Source: Mastigamoeba balamuthi (Eukaryota > Evosea > Mastigamoebida > Mastigamoebidae). From it: a DNA stretch of 64,000 nt. Under the pieces are notes generated by a model that was given only the letters and a program-made list of their open reading frames with translations, made no database searches and had not been told where the DNA came from. Both the position numbers and the translations under genes were made by a program. Below are positions 9,785 through 22,700 of the stretch, one piece after another. The DNA lies in the NCBI GenBank assembly GCA_902651635.1, contig CACRSC010000010.1:217534-281533 (forward strand). Direction: 5' to 3'. Every line of letters begins with the position of its first letter. The first letter of the stretch is position 1.

Positions 9785-11797
9785 CTACACGGGGCCGGGC
9801 TTGACGCAGCACACGGAGACGGAGCTGCAGTCGGGGCAGCCCAGCTGGTAGGCCTCGTTCAGCGTGCGCCCCACGACAGCGCCGCCCTTGAGCACGGCGT
9901 ACGAGCACGAGCCGCACGTGCAGTGGCCCTCCCACGACACCAGCCCGGCACCCTCGGCCGCGGCGCCCACCTTGGCGCAGCTGCACGGCGTCGTGCAGGG
10001 CTCGCCGATCTCCAGGCAGCCGACGTCGACCCTGAACGCGCCCACGGCAACGTCGGGCGGCGACGACACGCGGAACGACACCCCGATGACGCTCGAGCCG
10101 CGCGGCAGCGCGAGCCCGCGGTGCTCCGTGAGCGTCCAGGGCCCGCGGCGCTGCGAGCCTGCGCCCGAGGGCTCGAGCTGCAGCACCACGCGCTCGTACG
10201 TCTGCAGCAGCAGCACGACGTGCAGGCACGCGGTCCCGGCGACCGGGCGGTGCGCCACCCACACGACGAACGGCTCCCGGACCTGCAGGAGCGCCCGGGC
10301 GTCAGCGGCGTGCGATTGCTGGGGTGCAGACCCACAGGAATCGTTATGGCCGTGAAGACCTCGTACTCGGAGAAGGCGCCCGGCTCGTCGAGGGACCCGT
10401 GCAGCGACAGCACGGTGCTGCCGTGGTACGCGGGGGCGTCGGTGAGCAGCTCGCAGCGCACGCTGGCGCGCGTGGACCTCGCGGACTCCTCGAGGTGCGT
10501 CGGGAGCGGGCCCTGCAGCGAGAGGTCGACCCACGGCTGCTCCGAGGCCACGGCGCCGCCGAGGTAGAGCCTGGGCCCGTACCCCAGGTCGAACGACGTG
10601 CGCAGCGTCGCCGGGTTGTCGAACACGAGCGCGTGCGGGGCAAAGTGCCGTGCAAACGGGCCCCAGAACCGCTCAGAGTTCTCTGCGAAGCGCTCGGCCC
10701 CGAGCTCCTCGTACGTCCACCCGGGGGCGAACAGCGCCACCGACGTGCCTGCGGGCGAGCGGGGCTCAGCGGGGAGGGCAGCCCGCGGGGCGAGCGGCGC
10801 AGCGCGCACTGCCAGCGATCTCGTTGAGGGCCCTGTGGCACTCGAAGCCCCCGCCTCCGTACGTGTTGCGCCCGAACACGTCGATGCCCGTGTACACGTC
10901 GTAGCAGCGGCTCCCCGCCATCCTGGCGCTCTCCGCGGGCATCCCGGCCTTCCTGCGACCCTCGCCCCCCGCGTGTGAGGCCCCGGGGGGCCCTGGGGAG
11001 GCGCCCTGACAGTGCGCACCACGTGTAGTTTGTGAAGAGGCCGTCGCAGGCGGAGAACCAGGGCTCGTTCTTGGGCGTCAGGCGGTCCTGCCACGCCAGC
11101 CGGCCGTCGGGGTGCGTCACGCTGTCGTACCAGACGACCAGCGAGTGCGCGCCGACGGCCGCGCGCGTCGCCTGGGCCAGCGCGCGCACCAGCTCGTGCA
11201 GGGCGGCGACGTGCTCCACGCGGTTCTCCACGTTGACGAGCCACCCGTCGAAGCCGTAGTGCGCCGCGACGGCCGCCAGCTGCCGCGCCACGCGCTGGGG
11301 GTCCGCCAGCGCCTTGGCCAGCTCGCGCGCGCCCTCGTCCCACTCGGTGATGAACGTGCCCAGCACCGGAACGCCGTGCCTGCCACAATTCAATTAAATT
11401 GATGCCCCGTTTTGAAATTATTGTTCATTTAAATTGGGAATTTGCAGTCTCCCAATTCAATTAAATTGGGCGCGGGGGCTGACCTGTGGGCTGCGCAGGT
11501 CCACGAGGGCGGGGGCACGGTGGCCCTGGCGTGGCTGAAGTAGACAAAGGCGTCGACGAGCTGCCAGCGGCGCAGGTGGAACGGCGTGCCCGTGATGCCC
11601 TCGCCGCGGGCGCTGGCGTCGTGTGCGAGGTACCCGCCCATCATGTCGTGGCAGACCAGCAGCCGCGGGCGGGCGGGGCTCGCGGGCGCCACGTGGCGCA
11701 GCGGGACGCTCGGGCCGCGCGGCGGCGCCCCCGGGGAGCCCGGGGACCACGCGAGTACCTCGTCGACGGTCTTGAACGGACGGTAGCGCTCCTCCAT
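9785..11797 (-). CDS. ENGASE: Cytosolic endo-beta-N-acetylglucosaminidase (GH85)
   Basis: GH85 enzymes cut the chitobiose core of free or protein-bound N-glycans, usually in the cytosol. The start at 11797 gives MEERYRPFKTVDEVLAWSPG. The N-terminal part has RLLVCHDMMGGYLAHD and FVYFSHA. The next exon has VLGTFITEWDEGA and GFDGWLVNVENRVEH, where the Asn-x-Glu pair (NVE) is the GH85 catalytic signature. Then follow VVWYDSVTHPDGRLAWQDRL and DGLFTNYTW. Introns lie near 11390-11490, 11000-10905, 10830-10745 and 10350-10270. No signal peptide is seen, which fits a cytosolic enzyme. The last about 80 residues are unusually Cys-rich (EPCTTPCSC, HCTCGSC, GCPDCSS, CC), a possible zinc-binding tail beyond the catalytic and beta-sandwich regions. 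Confidence 0.85.
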
Positions 11798-12036
11798 ACG
11801 AACAACAACGTACAACACAACCGAAACGCTCGGGTAAATCGGGAAATTGTGAAGGCATGGAATATTCATGCCGGCAGGTCAGCGCGTCGGGTGTTTTTTT
11901 TCTTGGCGATGGCAGGCGAAGGCAAGTAATTTATATTCGGAGTGCTGGAAATGACATTCGTCGGGTTGAGGAGAAGAATGAAAATGCATTGTCTCTTCTT
12001 CTAAGGAGGAACAAAAGCAAATGTACAGTGGAAAAT

Positions 12037-12107
12037 TGCACTGGCCGGGACTCGAACCCGGATCGCCCGCGTGGCAGGCGAGCATTCTACCCTTAGACCA
12101 CCAGTGC
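12037..12107 (-). tRNA. tRNA-Gly (GCC)
   Basis: This 71-nt cloverleaf on the minus strand has acceptor stem GCACTGG/CCAGTGC, a D arm with TGGTCTAAGGGT, anticodon loop CTGCCAC with anticodon GCC, and GGTTCGAGTCC in the T arm. It has no intron and no encoded CCA. It is identical to the copy at 25239. The length and sequence are typical of eukaryotic tRNA-Gly. Confidence 0.95.
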
Positions 12108-13327
12108 TACTTTACAAGTTGTTAGTACTCTGAGTTCGATGGCGGGAATCTTCCGTATGCATCCTGCTTCTGGCGGCCTTGACATCACGCGATGACGCCT
12201 GGCACACCATTTCCGCTGTCCGCTGGTAGCAGTGCTTGGTGTTTTATCAGAGTCCTCTGGAGCCGTGTTCTTTCAGTTCGGCCAAAAACTCGTTCTCGGG
12301 CACAGTCACCTTACCCACACCGCGTGACACATTGTCTGAACTTACCGAGGTGCCCATACAATGCCTGCCAGTTGGAGATTGCGTCCTTTGTTCTGGGGAA
12401 TGTCAGGTTATTCTCAGGGTCTGGCATTCGGGTGCCGCACCCCGCACCTGGCACAGCAGAGGGCCCACAAGGCCCTGGGACAGGGTCTCGCCTGTCTGCC
12501 AACAGCCACTCTGGAACAAGACGCACGCTCACCCCAGTATCGGGCGAGTTTGGTGGCGCGATCACGAGCACCGCCCGTGGGCGCCCTCAGTCCAGCGGCA
12601 CTAACAGGACCGTAGTGACCTGTCAGAGGGGCTGCACCTTCCGAGCGAGGTAATGGTTCACACAAGGACGCGGTTTGTCCAGCAGATAGCCACGTTGGTA
12701 CTGAACCAAAGCTGCCTTCTACGGACGAGTGCAAAAGGTCCACGAAAATACCCGAGTTTCACGCCAGACCGGGTGCCTCCAGCCTGCCGGCCACCCGGAC
12801 CGCAGCGTTCTCATAGCTGTTGACAGGGTCCGATCTACTTGAGGTTCCGTGCACCTCAATATCCGGATAACCGTCGCCCACTTGCACTGCACCATCAAAA
12901 ACTCGGCGCAAGATCGCTGTTCTCCACGCGAACCGTGCCCGCACTACCCGGCGTGTCTCGACGAGTTTTTCATCGGGCCCGGCCTCTGCCACAGGACCTC
13001 GTGGCACGGATTTTCTTGGCTTCTGCGAGAAGGTTCAGTCGCACAATTCCGCAGACGTAAAAGGCGGGGGCGGCTCTGAAGGACACCAAATCATAAATTA
13101 CCGCGACTGTGCCGGTTTCAGCTTACTGAGACCACACACCTACCCACACACACTCATACCTGAGCGAGCGCGTACCCCTCAGGGCTAGCCTCGCACCTCG
13201 TTCGAGAAAGAAGACCGAACAGAAGCCACAGAGACTCGGAGGAGACCGTGCGGTCCACAAGGCAAAGGGACACAGCAGCAGCCATCAGCAAGCAGCAAGC
13301 AAGCAGCCACAGCACAGCAAGGCAAGG
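12108..13327. other. Region upstream of the MMPL gene; possible decayed coding DNA
   Basis: About 1.2 kb separates the tRNA-Gly from the transporter start. Frames of 80-150 codons exist on both strands (for example minus 12759-13007 and minus 12311-12571) and have protein-like composition. No frame is long enough or recognisable, and splice signals do not connect them convincingly. The last 200 bp contain CA-rich runs and look like the 5' UTR of the MMPL gene. Confidence 0.35.
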
Positions 13328-16300
13328 ATGGCAGTGATCACGTTCGCGAGGGTGTTCTGGGTGCTGCGCAAGGGGAGGTTCGCGGTGGCGCTGTTCTGGA
13401 TCGCAGCGACGGCCGCGTGCGTGTACCCGGCGATGGCCTTCGGCAAGGCCACCAAGGACTCGTTCCTCGCCCCCGACGGCACCGACGCCGCCGACGCGCG
13501 CCACGCCCTCGACAAGGCCTTCCCCTCCTCCTCGGACAGCAACACCCTCCCGGTGCGCAGGGCGTCCCCCCCTCCCCCCAACCGTCTACCTCCGCACGGA
13601 GAGGAGGAGGTGCTTCCGCACTTAGCAAATGCGGAAATCCCAATGAGCACCTCCGCTGTGGTGACTCACCCACCTCCCTCAGCCCCCTTTCTCCTTCTCC
13701 TTCTCCTCCTTCTCCTTTTTCCCAACGGCAGCGGCCCCTGCGGATCCCCTAACGCAATGCGCCTCGCTCCCTCGCTCCCTCCTCCCCCAGATCCTGGTGG
13801 AGAGGACCAACGGCAAGCCGGTGCTGACCGAGTGGACGCGCAAGTTTGTGGAGGAGCTGACGACCAAGATCGTGCCCGGCTCCAAGCCCAAGGCGGGCAA
13901 GGTGCAGGCGGTGCTCTCGCACTACGCAGGGGCCGAGTACATGCTGCTGCCCAACGTCACGAACGACGCGGGGACCATGACCCTGGTGGCCATCTCGTAC
14001 ACCAAGTGGGACGGCGAGGACGACTGGGCCGCTGACGTACGCGACGACGTCGACGACTACGTGCGCTCGACGCCCGAGGGCCGCAGCGGCGAGTACGTCG
14101 TCGAGCTCACCGGCCAGGCGCTCATGAACGTCGACTCGTCCATCGCCACCGAGAAGGACCTCGAGACGATGGAGTCGGTGCGTGCAATTCCGAATCCCGC
14201 ATCATTAGATCCATACTGATTTTTCCGAATTCGAACTGACGGATAATATCTTCCCCTGCCGGTGTGAAATCCCAGATCTCGATGCCGTTTGCGCTGCTGG
14301 TGATCGTCTGCGTGCTGCAGAGCCTGCCGCTGATGATCCTGCCGATCATCAGCGTGCTGTTCACGCTGGGCATCTCGTACGGCATCATGTACCTCGTGGC
14401 CACGAACAGCCTCGACGTGCCCAGCGTCTGCCTGAGCGTCATGATGAGCGTCACCACTGCCATGTCCTTCGACTACTCGCTCTTCATCCTCTCGCGCTAC
14501 CGCGAGGAGATCCGCCGCAAGCGCGCCGAGCTCGGCGAGCAGCCGGCCGAGGGCCCGTTCTACAAGCCGCGGATGCTCAGCGCCGAGGACAACGCCGAGT
14601 GCGTCGCCGAGGCCCTCAAGAACGCCGGCAAAATCGTCGCGACGAGCGGCTTTGTGCTGCTGCTCTGCTTCATCAGCATGATCTTCTTCCCGCTCTCGTT
14701 CATGCAGGCCTTCGGCCTCAGCGCGGCCGTGGCGCTGGCCACGACGGTGCTCATCAACCTGACGCTGTCGCCGGCGCTGCTGCTGATCCTGCGCCCGCTG
14801 TTCTCGCTCGACGGCTTCATCCCGGGCATCAACTTCGTGGCCATCGCCCGCATCGTCCGCGACAGGCTGCGCAACCGCGTGGGCCCGCACAGCAGCGGCA
14901 CCGAGGTCCAGGACGTCACGACGACGACCGACGACGACCCCAAGGCCAAGGCCGCGCGCCGCTTCGACTTGCGCAGGGCCCACGGGCACTGCGTGACGCT
15001 GCTGCCGGTGGCCATTGTGCTGATCATCGCCATCATCGGCATCTTCGCGCCCGTCATGGTCGCCACGCTCTGGATCAAGACCACCAGCGACCTCACCGAC
15101 ATGCAGGCCGCCGGCGCCGACTCTGTCGAGGCCTACAAGCACCTCTGCTCCGCGTTCCCCCCGGGCATCATCTCGCCGTACAAGTGCGAAGAAGAGACTC
15201 TCAAAACCCCCCCCAACTCTCCCCCCAATTCAATTCGAGCCCGAGAACTCAATTCCAAACCCCAAACAGGATCCTGATCACCAAGAAGAGCGACAGCTCG
15301 CCGGACATCTGGAGCAAGGAGCTGTTCGAGTCGTCGGCGGGGTGCCTGAAGAAGCTGGAGAAGGTCGGGGGCGTCGAGAACACGACGATATCGAGCATCA
15401 TGCTCGTCCGCGGGATGGCCATCTCGTACGACATGGCCATGGCGCTGACCAACAACCAGTCGCAGTACTACAACACGACCGAGGGCGAGTCGTACAGGAT
15501 GCTGGCGGCGTTCCTCGTCAACCCGACGCACGACGCGACGACGGTGATGCTGCCGACGTCGTTCGACCCCAACTACAACATCAGCGGCTTCATCGACGCC
15601 ACGAGGGACGTGCTCAAGACGTGCGAGGCGGGCAGCGACTTCATGTACTACCTCATCGGCGTCGGCACGACCGACACCAAGGACGCCGTCGACACGGTGC
15701 TCGCGCTGTTCCCCACGGTCATCGGGGCCACCGCCGGCGTCATCGCCGTGCTGCTGCTCATCGTCTACAGGACCGCGTTCCTGCCGATCAGGGCGCTGCT
15801 GATGATGGGCATGACCATCGGGTTCTCGTTCGGCCTCGGCACCGTCGTCTTCGTGCTCGGCTGGTTCGACGACCTCTCGGACACGCTGAAGAAGACCACC
15901 GCCTTCAACTGGTTCGTCCCCATCGCCTCGTTCGACATCATCATCGGCCTTGCCCTCGACTACGACATCTTCCGTACGCTTCTCTCCGCGTTTTTCTGCC
16001 AATTGCAGCTTTCTGACTTGGTTTTTATTCTGAACAGTCTACGAGCGAATCCGGGAGATGCGCATGCACGGCAAGACGACGCCCGAGGCGGTCGCCGGAG
16101 GAGTACAGATGACCGGGTACATCATCATGTGCGCCGGTGTCATCATGGCGCTGGCGTTTGGCGGCATGATGAGCTCGTCCAACAACAGCGTCATGCAGAT
16201 CGGCTTCATGCTGACCGTCGCCGTGCTCTTCGACACGTTCATCATCTGCTCCATGTTCGCCCCGAGCGTCTTCCGGCTGACGGGAGAGATCAACTGGTTC

Positions 16301-16606
16301 CCCAAGAAGCTCGCGCTCAGCAAGAGCGCCCGCAATCCTGAAGGGGAGAGCCACCAGGAGCAGAGCAACGGCAACACGAGCAGCAACATCGCGCTCAAGG
16401 ACGTGGCCCTCGAGAAGGGCAACTGCAACGACTGCAAGGAGGAGGCCCCCGAGGTCATGGCTGTCGTGAGCATCGAAGAGAAGGCCAAGGAGGAGGATGA
16501 CGGCGCCTCGGCTGCTTCGGCCGCCTCGGCAGTGCCGTCCACGCAGACGGTCGAGAACGCGCTGGTCAAGCCACCCTCGCCCAACGCGTCCAGCCCCTCT
16601 ATGTAA
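13328..16606 (+). CDS. MMPL/RND-superfamily membrane transporter
   Basis: Five exons, with introns near 13554-13791 (GTGCGC donor), 14180-14274, 15181-15270 and 15974-16037. The last intron has CTGAC before its acceptor. The product is about 890 aa. The topology matches MMPL proteins: one N-terminal membrane segment (VALFWIAATAACVYPAMAF), a large outer loop, five segments, another segment (TLLPVAIVLIIAIIGIFAPV), a second loop with several N-glycosylation sequons, and five more segments. The two proton-relay Asp-Tyr pairs of the family are present in MSFDYSLFILSRYREE and LALDYDIFLYERIREMR. The C-terminal tail of about 100 residues is hydrophilic and Lys/Glu-rich. MMPL proteins export lipids or hydrophobic compounds in bacteria; the cargo here is unknown. 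Bacterial-like motifs in an intron-bearing gene suggest old acquisition. Confidence 0.85.
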
Positions 16607-16785
16607 TACCTCTAAACGTACACCCCACACGTTTTGGCGGCAACGCAGAACTGAATCACCCCCGAGTAACACCACCACCACACCCCATTTCACACCGATC
16701 GCAGACAACAAGCAAACACTCTTCGTGTGAAATCACGGGTGCCCTCTTTGTACGTGGATGTGTGTGTGTGTTGACGCTGCGCTGT

Positions 16786-19700
16786 CTAGTCGAGGAGCGC
16801 AGCGATTAGGGCAGCAACGCTCGCAAGTCCTGCAGCGAGTGCCCCGGAGGAGTTGACCGAGTCCGTTGTTGTGTGGCTCGACCTCGGAGAGCTGCTGGAG
16901 CTGTCCGAGAGGCCGCTGGAGCTCCTGGCGGGCGACGACGACGACGAGACCTCTCCCTGAGGCAGCGTCGAGAACGCTGTCTCTCCACAGCGGACCATCA
17001 CCCCGCTGGCCTGAGCGGAGCAGCGCCCGGCGTCGAGCACACAGAGGACCTGCGCAGCAGCCGTCTCGCAGGGCTCGCCGGGCGCAATGCCGTAGACCGT
17101 CGCCGTGCGGGCCGCGCACTCGACCCGGAAGAGCGAGTAGTTGCTGGCCGTCGCGCCGAAGGCCGACGACAGCGTGGCGTCGCTGGCCAGGCAGACGCCG
17201 ACGGGCGCCCACCTCAGGTCCGTGAACGCGGCGCCGCACGACACGTCGTAGCCCACCGAGTACCCGATGGCGCCCTCGTCGGCGTCCTGGAAGCGCAGCT
17301 CGGCCTCCACGGGCCTCACGCACGACCACTTCTCGCTGCCCGCGCAGTGGCCAGCGCCCCTCAGAGCGTACGTCGCCACGCCCGACTGCTTCCCGCGCGT
17401 GCCCACCAGCGCGTGGGTGCCGTTGCACGCCGCGAGGACCTCGGGCTCGCCCGCCGCGGGCTGCGGCCGCCAGACACTGTCCGCGAGGAGCCACGTGCCC
17501 GCGGCCACGAGATCCCTGGCGCACTCGGCGGGCGAGGCGAATGCGAGCTGCAGCACTCCTCTGGGCGTCTTGAGCCCCGCGGGCCACCAGGGCTCGTCCA
17601 GCAGCGGCCCGCCGAGGCACGTGACCTCCGCTGCGGTGCCGCCCGGCGCCCCCGGGGCCTCGCACGCGTCAGCGACGTCCTCGCAGTGCGGGACCTGGCG
17701 CTCGAAGCGCACGAGGTACCTGTCGCCGCACCTCCCGCTCCCGTCGACGCGGTAGTACGTCTCCTTGCGGCCCGGCAGCGGAGCGACGGCACGCGTGGCG
17801 TTGCCGTAGCACGTGCCGTTGACGACCGCCGGCCCTGCGCTGCCCGCAGCGGCGCCGTCGCCGACGGGCGCGACGGGGGCGCAGGCGCCCGAGGCGCTCT
17901 GGCCGACGACGGTCTCCCACGTGCTCTGCCACGCGACCTGCACGATGCCGCCGTCGCAGTACACACACACGCGCTGGCCCGCCGGGTACAGCGCGCCCAC
18001 CGGGTCCCCCGAGCCGCCCGCGTCCACGCACTGGCCGCTGGCGTAGAGGCGCAGGTCCGTGCGCAGCGCGCCGCAGTTGGTGTCGGTGCCGTACAGGGCG
18101 CCTTCGACGGGCGGAGTCACGGCGCCGAGGTCGACGACGCCAGTGTCCCCGGGGCACGTGAGGCGCGTCCCGCCGTAGCACTCGCCGACGCTGCGCACGC
18201 TGAGCTCCGTCGTGGAGGCCGCGCCCTGCCAGTGGCCCCAGACCGCCGCCACGTGCTGGTCGCAGGCGGCCGCCACGTAGTGCAGCAGCGCCCCGCTCGC
18301 GTTGTCGGCGACGGCTGTGCCCGAGCGCTGCCAAGAGGCCGAGCGCACCGTCGAGCGGCACGCGGCGTCGTCGAACGTCGCCACGCCGACGACGGCGCCC
18401 ATCTCGCCGAAGTCCCTGCGCACGGAGCTCTCGCACGTGACGACCCGCGAGCGCGACGGGTCCAGCGGGTCTGCCCCGCACTCGCTGGCGGTGCACTCGC
18501 TCGTGCGCTCCTGCGAGACGAGCACAGGGGCGCCCGTGCAGTCGCTCGTGTCGTAGACGGCCGCGGTCGCGTACTGAACGTGCCCGCCCGGCAGCTGCGA
18601 GAACGCGCTCTGCCCGCAGCGTATCGCCACGCCGGTGCTGCCGACGCACCTGCCGGCCTCGTAGGTCGCCACTGCGCTGCCGCCAGCGCACGCGTCGCCG
18701 CTGGCGACGCCGTAGACGGTCGCCCGGCCGTCGGAGCACTGGACGCGGTACCGCTCGTAGGCGCCGCCAAAGAGCTCCGCGAGCGTCGAGTCGCTGCGTA
18801 CGCACTCGCCGTCGGCGACCCAGCGCAGGTCCAGGGCGCCGGCACCGCAGGCGGGGTCGTAGCCCAGCGTGGCCCCCAGCACCGTGCGCCCGGGGCGCTG
18901 GAACGACAGCTCTCGGGCCTCCCCGGGCCGCGCACACCAGTAGAGCATCGCGCCGTCGCAGCCCCGCTCGTGGATCGCGAAGGAACCGAACTGGGACTCG
19001 TTGTCGCGGCGGCCGAGGACCACGTGTGTCGCGTTGCAGAGGGCCGTCGCCATGCCGCCGCCGCGTGCCGCGCCGAGGGGCTGCCAGGCGCCGTCGGCCC
19101 TGCGCCACTCGTTGTCGCGGCCCGTCTCGCCCTCGGTGCACAGAGCTGCCGAGTCGAAGCGGCTCGTGACGGCCCCGGCGGGCGCGCCGAACACAGGGAA
19201 CCACGCGCCCGCGCGGGCCTCGCACTCGACCGCTTCGGAGCAGCCCGTGGCAGCGACGGGGTTGCACGAGTCCAGCCACTGCGTGTAATGCACTTCGAGC
19301 TGAGGCCCACAGGCCTGAGGGGCGCCGCTCGCGTTGCGGTACGTGCGCTTCATCGCGACGTGGCCCGCGGGCTCAGCGCCGCTGTTCCACCAGAGGCGCA
19401 GGCGCTGCGGCTGGCCGGCCCACTGCGCGACACAGGGGCCCGACGTCGAGACGAGCTGTTCGATCTCCTCCCCGTCCGCGGTCGCCGTTGTCAGCGTCAC
19501 GACGCCGTTGCTCCGCGTGAACGTCGTCGCGAAGTCCGTGGGGAACACGTCGAACAGCGGGTCCGAGTCCCCGCTGGGCCTGAGCGCAGTGCCGAGCGGG
19601 TACAACTTCATTTCGGTGAACGCCGAGCCGCACTCTGCGTCGTAGCCGAAGAGGACGCCGGCGCCGGGGCCCACGAGGGCCGGCAGGTCGACGTCCTCGC

Positions 19701-22700
19701 GCCTGCCGCTGCACGTGTACTGCCGGTGGTGCACGCAGCTGCCAGGCGACAGCAGCGCGAGGCCCGCAACGGTGTCGGCGCTGTAGGAGACGACGGCGAC
19801 GACGGTGCCGTTGCACCACGCGGCCTCGGAGAGCGCCGCCCCGCCCGCTGCGGTGCCCGTGGCGACGCGCGCGCCCCCGATGCTCCAGTCGACGGCCAAC
19901 AGCTCCGTGCAGTCCTCGGCGCTGTCGTTCTTGTACTCGAAGGCGCCGACGACGTTTGCCCCGCCGTCGCTCCACTCCAGCAGCGACGCCAGGCAGCGGA
20001 CGTCGCGCGAGTACGCGAGGCCAGAGGGGTCGGCAGTACAGGCGGTGGGTGTGCACTCGCTGCTCCTCCGCGCGAGGACCTGGCGGATCCGCACGGGGCT
20101 GCCACGGCACCCGGCGCCCTCATACACGCTCGTCGTCGTCCACGTCACCGGCGCCGTACTGAACTGCGTCTCGCTGCACCGCACGACGAATCCCGAGTCG
20201 CCCGCACACTCGCCCGAGGCCAGCGTGGCCAGCAGGTCGAGCCGCGTGGGGTCGTCGCCGCACGAGAGCCCCGCCGGGACCCCGTAGGCCCGCGCGACGC
20301 CGCCAGAGCAGTCGATGCGGTACTCGTCGTACAGCGGGCCGAAGTGCGACGCCAGCAGTGCGTCGCCGATCATGCAGTCGCCACTGGGCCTCCAGCGCAG
20401 GTCCGTGTACGGCGACCCGCAGGCGTAGTCGTAGCCGTACGACGTGCCGCTGACGGCGGCGGCCCTCTGGAACGCCAGCACGTGCGGCGCGTCCTCGACG
20501 GAGCAGTTGGAGACGCTGCCGCCGACGCACGCGTCGTTGCTGCGGAGCGCGACGAGCACACGGCCGCTCTCGTTGGTCCCGGTGACCGTGTGCGTCGCGT
20601 TGCAGGCACTGAAGACGAGCTTGCTGGGCGCCGTGGCCCAGGCGTCGCTGGACCTGCGCCACTCGACCCGCGACGGGCTGCCGCCGCACGTCGCGTTGCC
20701 CGCCCACGTGTAGACGAAAGCCCCGGGCCGCGTGGGATACCAGTGGTCCTCGGAGAGCTCGCACGTGACGAGCTCGCAGCGCTGCATCGCGTGCGTGCCG
20801 CCTGTCTCGCAGTGCCCGACGTCAACCTCGTGCTCTGCGAGGTACTCGCGGCCCCAGCCCGTCACGCAGGCCCCCGCAGAGTCCTCCGCGTAGTACCTTT
20901 GGTTGTGCGCGATGCGCAGCGCGCCCGCCGAGGGCGACGGCGACCACGCGAGGTACTCGGCGGGCTCGTCGTCCGAGTAGAACCACGGCTGCCGCGAGCA
21001 CACACCGACAGTGCTGACGGACTCGACGAGGTCCTCGAAACCGCGGTACGCCGCCGTGACGGTGACGATGCCGTCGGCGTGCGCCAGCGTCGCGTTGGCG
21101 AAGGTCGGGAAGATTAGCGCCAGTGGGTCGTTGCACAGCGCGTTGCCCCCGCCGCACTGCCCGACGACGGCACCGCCGTGCCTGCTGTACATGCGCATGT
21201 GCGTGTACTCACTGCCACACTGCGTCGCGGGCCCGTACATGGCGGCGTCCGGGGGCAGTGCCACAGAGGCCAGGTCGACGGGCGTCGTGGCCGTGGAGCA
21301 GACGTACTGGAGGCCGCTGAAGCACCAGCCGACGCTCCAGAGGTCCGCGGAGGCCACGGCGCCGCTGCTGTTGTAGGCCACGTCGAGCACCAGGCTGCCG
21401 TTGCACCGTGTCGACGACCACGTCGCGAGGCCTGTCGAGCGGTTGGATGCGCCCAGCCAGCACTCGAGCGCTGCCAGGTCCTCGGAGCAGCGCATGTCCG
21501 TGTACGTGCGCAGGCACACGGCAGGTACGCCGTACGCGGAAATGTTCATGAGCGCGGCCTCACAGTGGACAGTACGAGAGCCCTGGCCGTCGGGCTCACA
21601 GGTCTGGGCGAGGCCGCTGCAGTCCATCGTCCTCAGCTGCTGCACCACGGCGACCGGGGTGCCCGCACAGCCCGGCTCCGAGTAGCGCGTCGTGGTGAGC
21701 CACACCTCGTGGAACGTGCTGAAGGCGGTGGCGTGGCAGTGCGCCAGCACGCGGGAGGCCCCCGCGCACCTGCCCGTGTCCACTCGCAGCAGAGAGACTC
21801 CGGTCGCGCCGCAGGGCTGACCGTCGGCGACCCCGTAGAACGCGGCGCTCCCGTTGCTGCACGCGACGTAGTATCGGGAGAACGCGCGGGTGCTGTTGCC
21901 GTCGGCGCTGACGACGCCTGCGACCAGCGGGTCGGCGTCGACGCAGGCGCCGTCCTGCACCCAGCGCTGGTCGTTGTACGACGAGTTGCAGCCCAAGTCG
22001 AGCCCGAAAGTGGTTCCCGTTTTGAGGGCCTCGCCCTCCAGCGCCCAGAAGAGGTCCAGCGGCTGGTCCTCCCGGTCGCAGAGGACGGCGTCGGCGCCCA
22101 GGCAGTGGTCGCGTCCATACGCGGACCGCAGAGCGAACGCCGGATGGCCGTCGCCATCGCGGGACCCGAGCACGGCGTCGGTGCTGTTGCACACGCTCCA
22201 GAACGACTGCAGCCCGTCGGCCGACCTGTACCACGACGGCGGGCTGCCGATCCTGCGCCACGTCTCGGCCTCGTAGGGGACGACGCTGTCGGCGCCGCAG
22301 TCGCCAGCGTTGAGGAAGCTCTGCACCCTGAGGCCCCAGACCGGTGGCCACCCCTGCAGGTGCCGCTGACAGACGGTGTCCGTATACGTGTTGTTCCCCG
22401 GGCCGTCTGCTGAGCATCCGTCGTTGCCGATGCAGAGGCCGTTGCGCTGCCTCCTGCGCACCGCGGAGTACGCAGTGCCGCACGAGTTGTCCCCGGCCCT
22501 CTCGTAGAACCTGCTGATGCTGTAGATCGTCGGCGCAGTCCCGGCGAACGCGTCCCACGAGCTGGCGAGAGCCGGCGCCCCAGGAGTCGGCCGCAGCGCG
22601 GCGAGCGGGAGGCACTGCCCGGCGTGTGCGAGCATCAGCGTGGTGCTGCTGTCCATCTGATCCGCTGGGGCGGCCGTGATGTCGATGATCCCCTCCTCGT

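Noticed and set aside
8914-9804. Open frame of 296 codons on the plus strand
   Set aside because: It overlaps long minus-strand frames, has GC-driven Arg/Pro/Ala composition, and shows no motif or splice support.
16873-21117. Open frame of 1,414 codons on the plus strand
   Set aside because: It is antisense to the giant surface gene, an Arg/Ala-rich shadow caused by high GC and codon periodicity; it has no hydrophobic order.
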